Positions 15,023-15,615 of a DNA stretch of 15,615 nt are shown here, one piece after another (within the stretch, counting starts at the first letter, position 1; each line of letters begins with the position of its first letter). The stretch comes from JANYGA01 sp043743145. Lineage in GTDB: Bacteria > Vulcanimicrobiota > Vulcanimicrobiia > Vulcanimicrobiales > Vulcanimicrobiaceae. The position numbers and the translations under genes were made by a program. The notes under the pieces were generated by a model. The model ran no database searches and had not been told where the DNA came from. It saw only the letters and a list, made by a program, of their open reading frames with translations. The stretch spans positions 1 through 15,615 of the forward strand of contig JAYTXC010000330.1 of the NCBI GenBank assembly GCA_043743145.1, in the 5' to 3' direction.

Positions 15023-15184
15023 CTAGACCATCTTATTGGCAGCGTTGTTGAGCGTGCTGTCGGTTTTCGTCCGAACGGCCCCAAGGCCGACGATCGCGAC
15101 GACGGCGATCAGCGCGAGGATGAGAGCATATTCGACGAGTCCCTGACCGCACTCGTCGAGCATGAGGGTCCGAAATGCAGTCAC
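15023..15184 (-). CDS. Flp/Fap-type pilin (tad pilus major subunit), copy 1
   Basis: A 53-residue prepilin too short for routine gene calling. It has a short leader ending DECG, then the Flp signature QGLVEYALIL: cleavage by the TadV-type prepilin peptidase after Gly13 puts Glu at +5 and Tyr at +6. One hydrophobic helix (about 16-37) and a polar tail ending LNNAANKMV follow; the mature pilin would be 40 residues. The start is GTG at 15184, with GGAG (15192-15195) seven bases upstream; the internal ATG at 15163 would leave too short a leader. Flp pilins form thin adhesive or contact-sensing fibres. It lies downstream of a paralogue on the same strand, with 179 bases between them. Confidence 0.88.
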   Translation of the reverse strand: MTAFRTLMLDECGQGLVEYALILALIAVVAIVGLGAVRTKTDSTLNNAANKMV

Positions 15185-15363
15185 GATGGATCTCCGTCTG
15201 GAAAATTCGAGCGAGAGTGTTCTTATCGGACCATCGGAGCTTTTGGTCGCCGTCGCGAGGAATCGGGCCCGAGGGGCCGAGTCGTGCGCGCGATTGAGAA
15301 GGGGCTCACATCTTCGCATTTCGATGCCGCTGGAGACCGTGTCATCCGTCCGCTCGAAACGGC

Positions 15364-15540
15364 TTAATTGCTGAGCGAACCGGCCGCATTGTTGAGCGTG
15401 TTGTTTGCCTTCCCACCGAGCAACGTGAGGCCGGCGATCGCGACGATCGAGACGAGGGCGATGATGAGCGCGTACTCGACGAGGCCTTGCCCACGATCGT
15501 CGATGAGGAACTTCCGAAATACTACCATGGTGAAAACCAT
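15364..15540 (-). CDS. Flp/Fap-type pilin, copy 2
   Basis: A 58-residue prepilin paralogous to the next gene downstream. The leader MVFTMVVFRKFLIDDRG is followed by QGLVEYALIIALV; predicted cleavage is after Gly17, giving a 41-residue mature pilin with Glu at +5 and Tyr at +6. The C-terminus (NNTLNNAAGSLSN) shares TLNNAA with copy 1. Two in-frame starts exist: ATG at 15540, only two bases after a perfect AGGAGG, and ATG at 15528, fourteen bases after it. Neither spacing is ideal, and both starts lie in one small hairpin. The 54-residue version is equally possible. No prepilin peptidase, TadA ATPase or CpaB-like gene is in the window, though the cluster may continue past the right edge. Confidence 0.88.
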   Translation of the reverse strand: MVFTMVVFRKFLIDDRGQGLVEYALIIALVSIVAIAGLTLLGGKANNTLNNAAGSLSN

Positions 15541-15542
15541 AG
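15525..15542 (-). promoter_or_regulatory. Hairpin over the start codons of pilin copy 2
   Basis: On the minus strand, CTATGGT (15536-15542) pairs with ACCATGG (15525-15531), seven pairs with one G-T wobble around loop TTTC. Both candidate ATG codons fall inside the stem, directly after the AGGAGG site. It could tune translation of the pilin. Confidence 0.35.
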
Positions 15543-15615
15543 CCTCCTGATAGATTGATGAGATGAACGAACGATCGGCGCGGTGGGCGCTGCGCCGTAT
15601 GTCGTTCCACGAAGG

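Noticed and set aside
15185..15363. Hairpin around TCGGGCCCGAGGGGCCGA between the pilins
   Set aside because: The stem needs a bulge and has no T-tract on the minus strand, so I do not call it a terminator or attenuator. Nothing else is clear in this gap.
15185..15610. Long minus-strand frame ending in the first pilin
   Set aside because: The upstream part is Arg/His-rich and runs over the second pilin in another frame. The pilin has its own GTG with a well-spaced ribosome site.
15563..15615. Possible plus-strand gene start (MNERSARWALRR...) at the right edge
   Set aside because: Only 17 codons are visible. It would leave 22 bases between divergent starts, with no room for promoters, and has no separate ribosome site. 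It cannot be supported without more sequence.
1..15615. Search for CRISPR, tRNA, rRNA, IS elements, toxin-antitoxin or defence genes
   Set aside because: No regularly spaced repeats, cloverleaf-like or rRNA-like stretches, terminal inverted repeats with a transposase, or defence-associated domains were recognised by eye.

Overview
The window is about 60 % GC and is packed with ordinary chromosomal genes on both strands. I see no rRNA, tRNA, CRISPR array, insertion sequence, phage gene or integration scar. The mix is a ba3-type heme-copper oxidase, a PASTA-domain Ser/Thr kinase, an alpha-type glutamine synthetase without the usual adenylylation motif, tandem Flp pilins and a DmdC-like acyl-CoA dehydrogenase. 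It fits an aerobic, environmental, GC-rich bacterium. A lineage such as Eremiobacterota/Vulcanimicrobiota is a guess from general gene flavour, not something the sequence proves.

Layout. 1-108 (-): 5' end of an unidentified gene running off the left edge. 223-2232 (+): exported S9 peptidase. 2239-2718 (-): DUF1003 membrane protein, convergent with the peptidase. 2824-5624 (+): four tightly coupled genes, namely a small soluble protein (possibly SRPBCC-like) and cytochrome ba3 oxidase subunits IIa, II and I. 5632-8961 (-): glycoside hydrolase, a 62-residue unknown, an NRAMP-related transporter and a DUF5069 protein, read in that order. 9098-9784 (+): exported His-rich protein with a duplicated C-terminal module, ending in a strong hairpin. 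9892-11502 (+): PASTA Ser/Thr kinase. 11519-13324 (-): acyl-CoA dehydrogenase, convergent with the kinase through a hairpin that contains both stop codons. 13473-14903 (-): glutamine synthetase with a clear intrinsic terminator. 15023-15184 and 15364-15540 (-): two short Flp pilins.

How the genes work together. The only clear multi-subunit machine is the ba3 oxidase (IIa-II-I), whose junctions all overlap or are separated by one base. A fourth gene of uncertain function is coupled upstream of it. The pilins have no tad assembly genes in the window. The glutamine synthetase and acyl-CoA dehydrogenase are single metabolic genes. The kinase is an orphan with no phosphatase or cell-wall gene beside it. 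No intergenic stretch exceeds about 180 bases; the longest, between the two pilins (15185-15363), holds only a weak hairpin.

I find no defence or otherwise obviously new system. The best leads are the small gene coupled to the oxidase, the His-rich secreted protein with a possible ECF-sigma promoter, the NRAMP paralogue with altered metal-site motifs, and the hairpin carrying two convergent stop codons.
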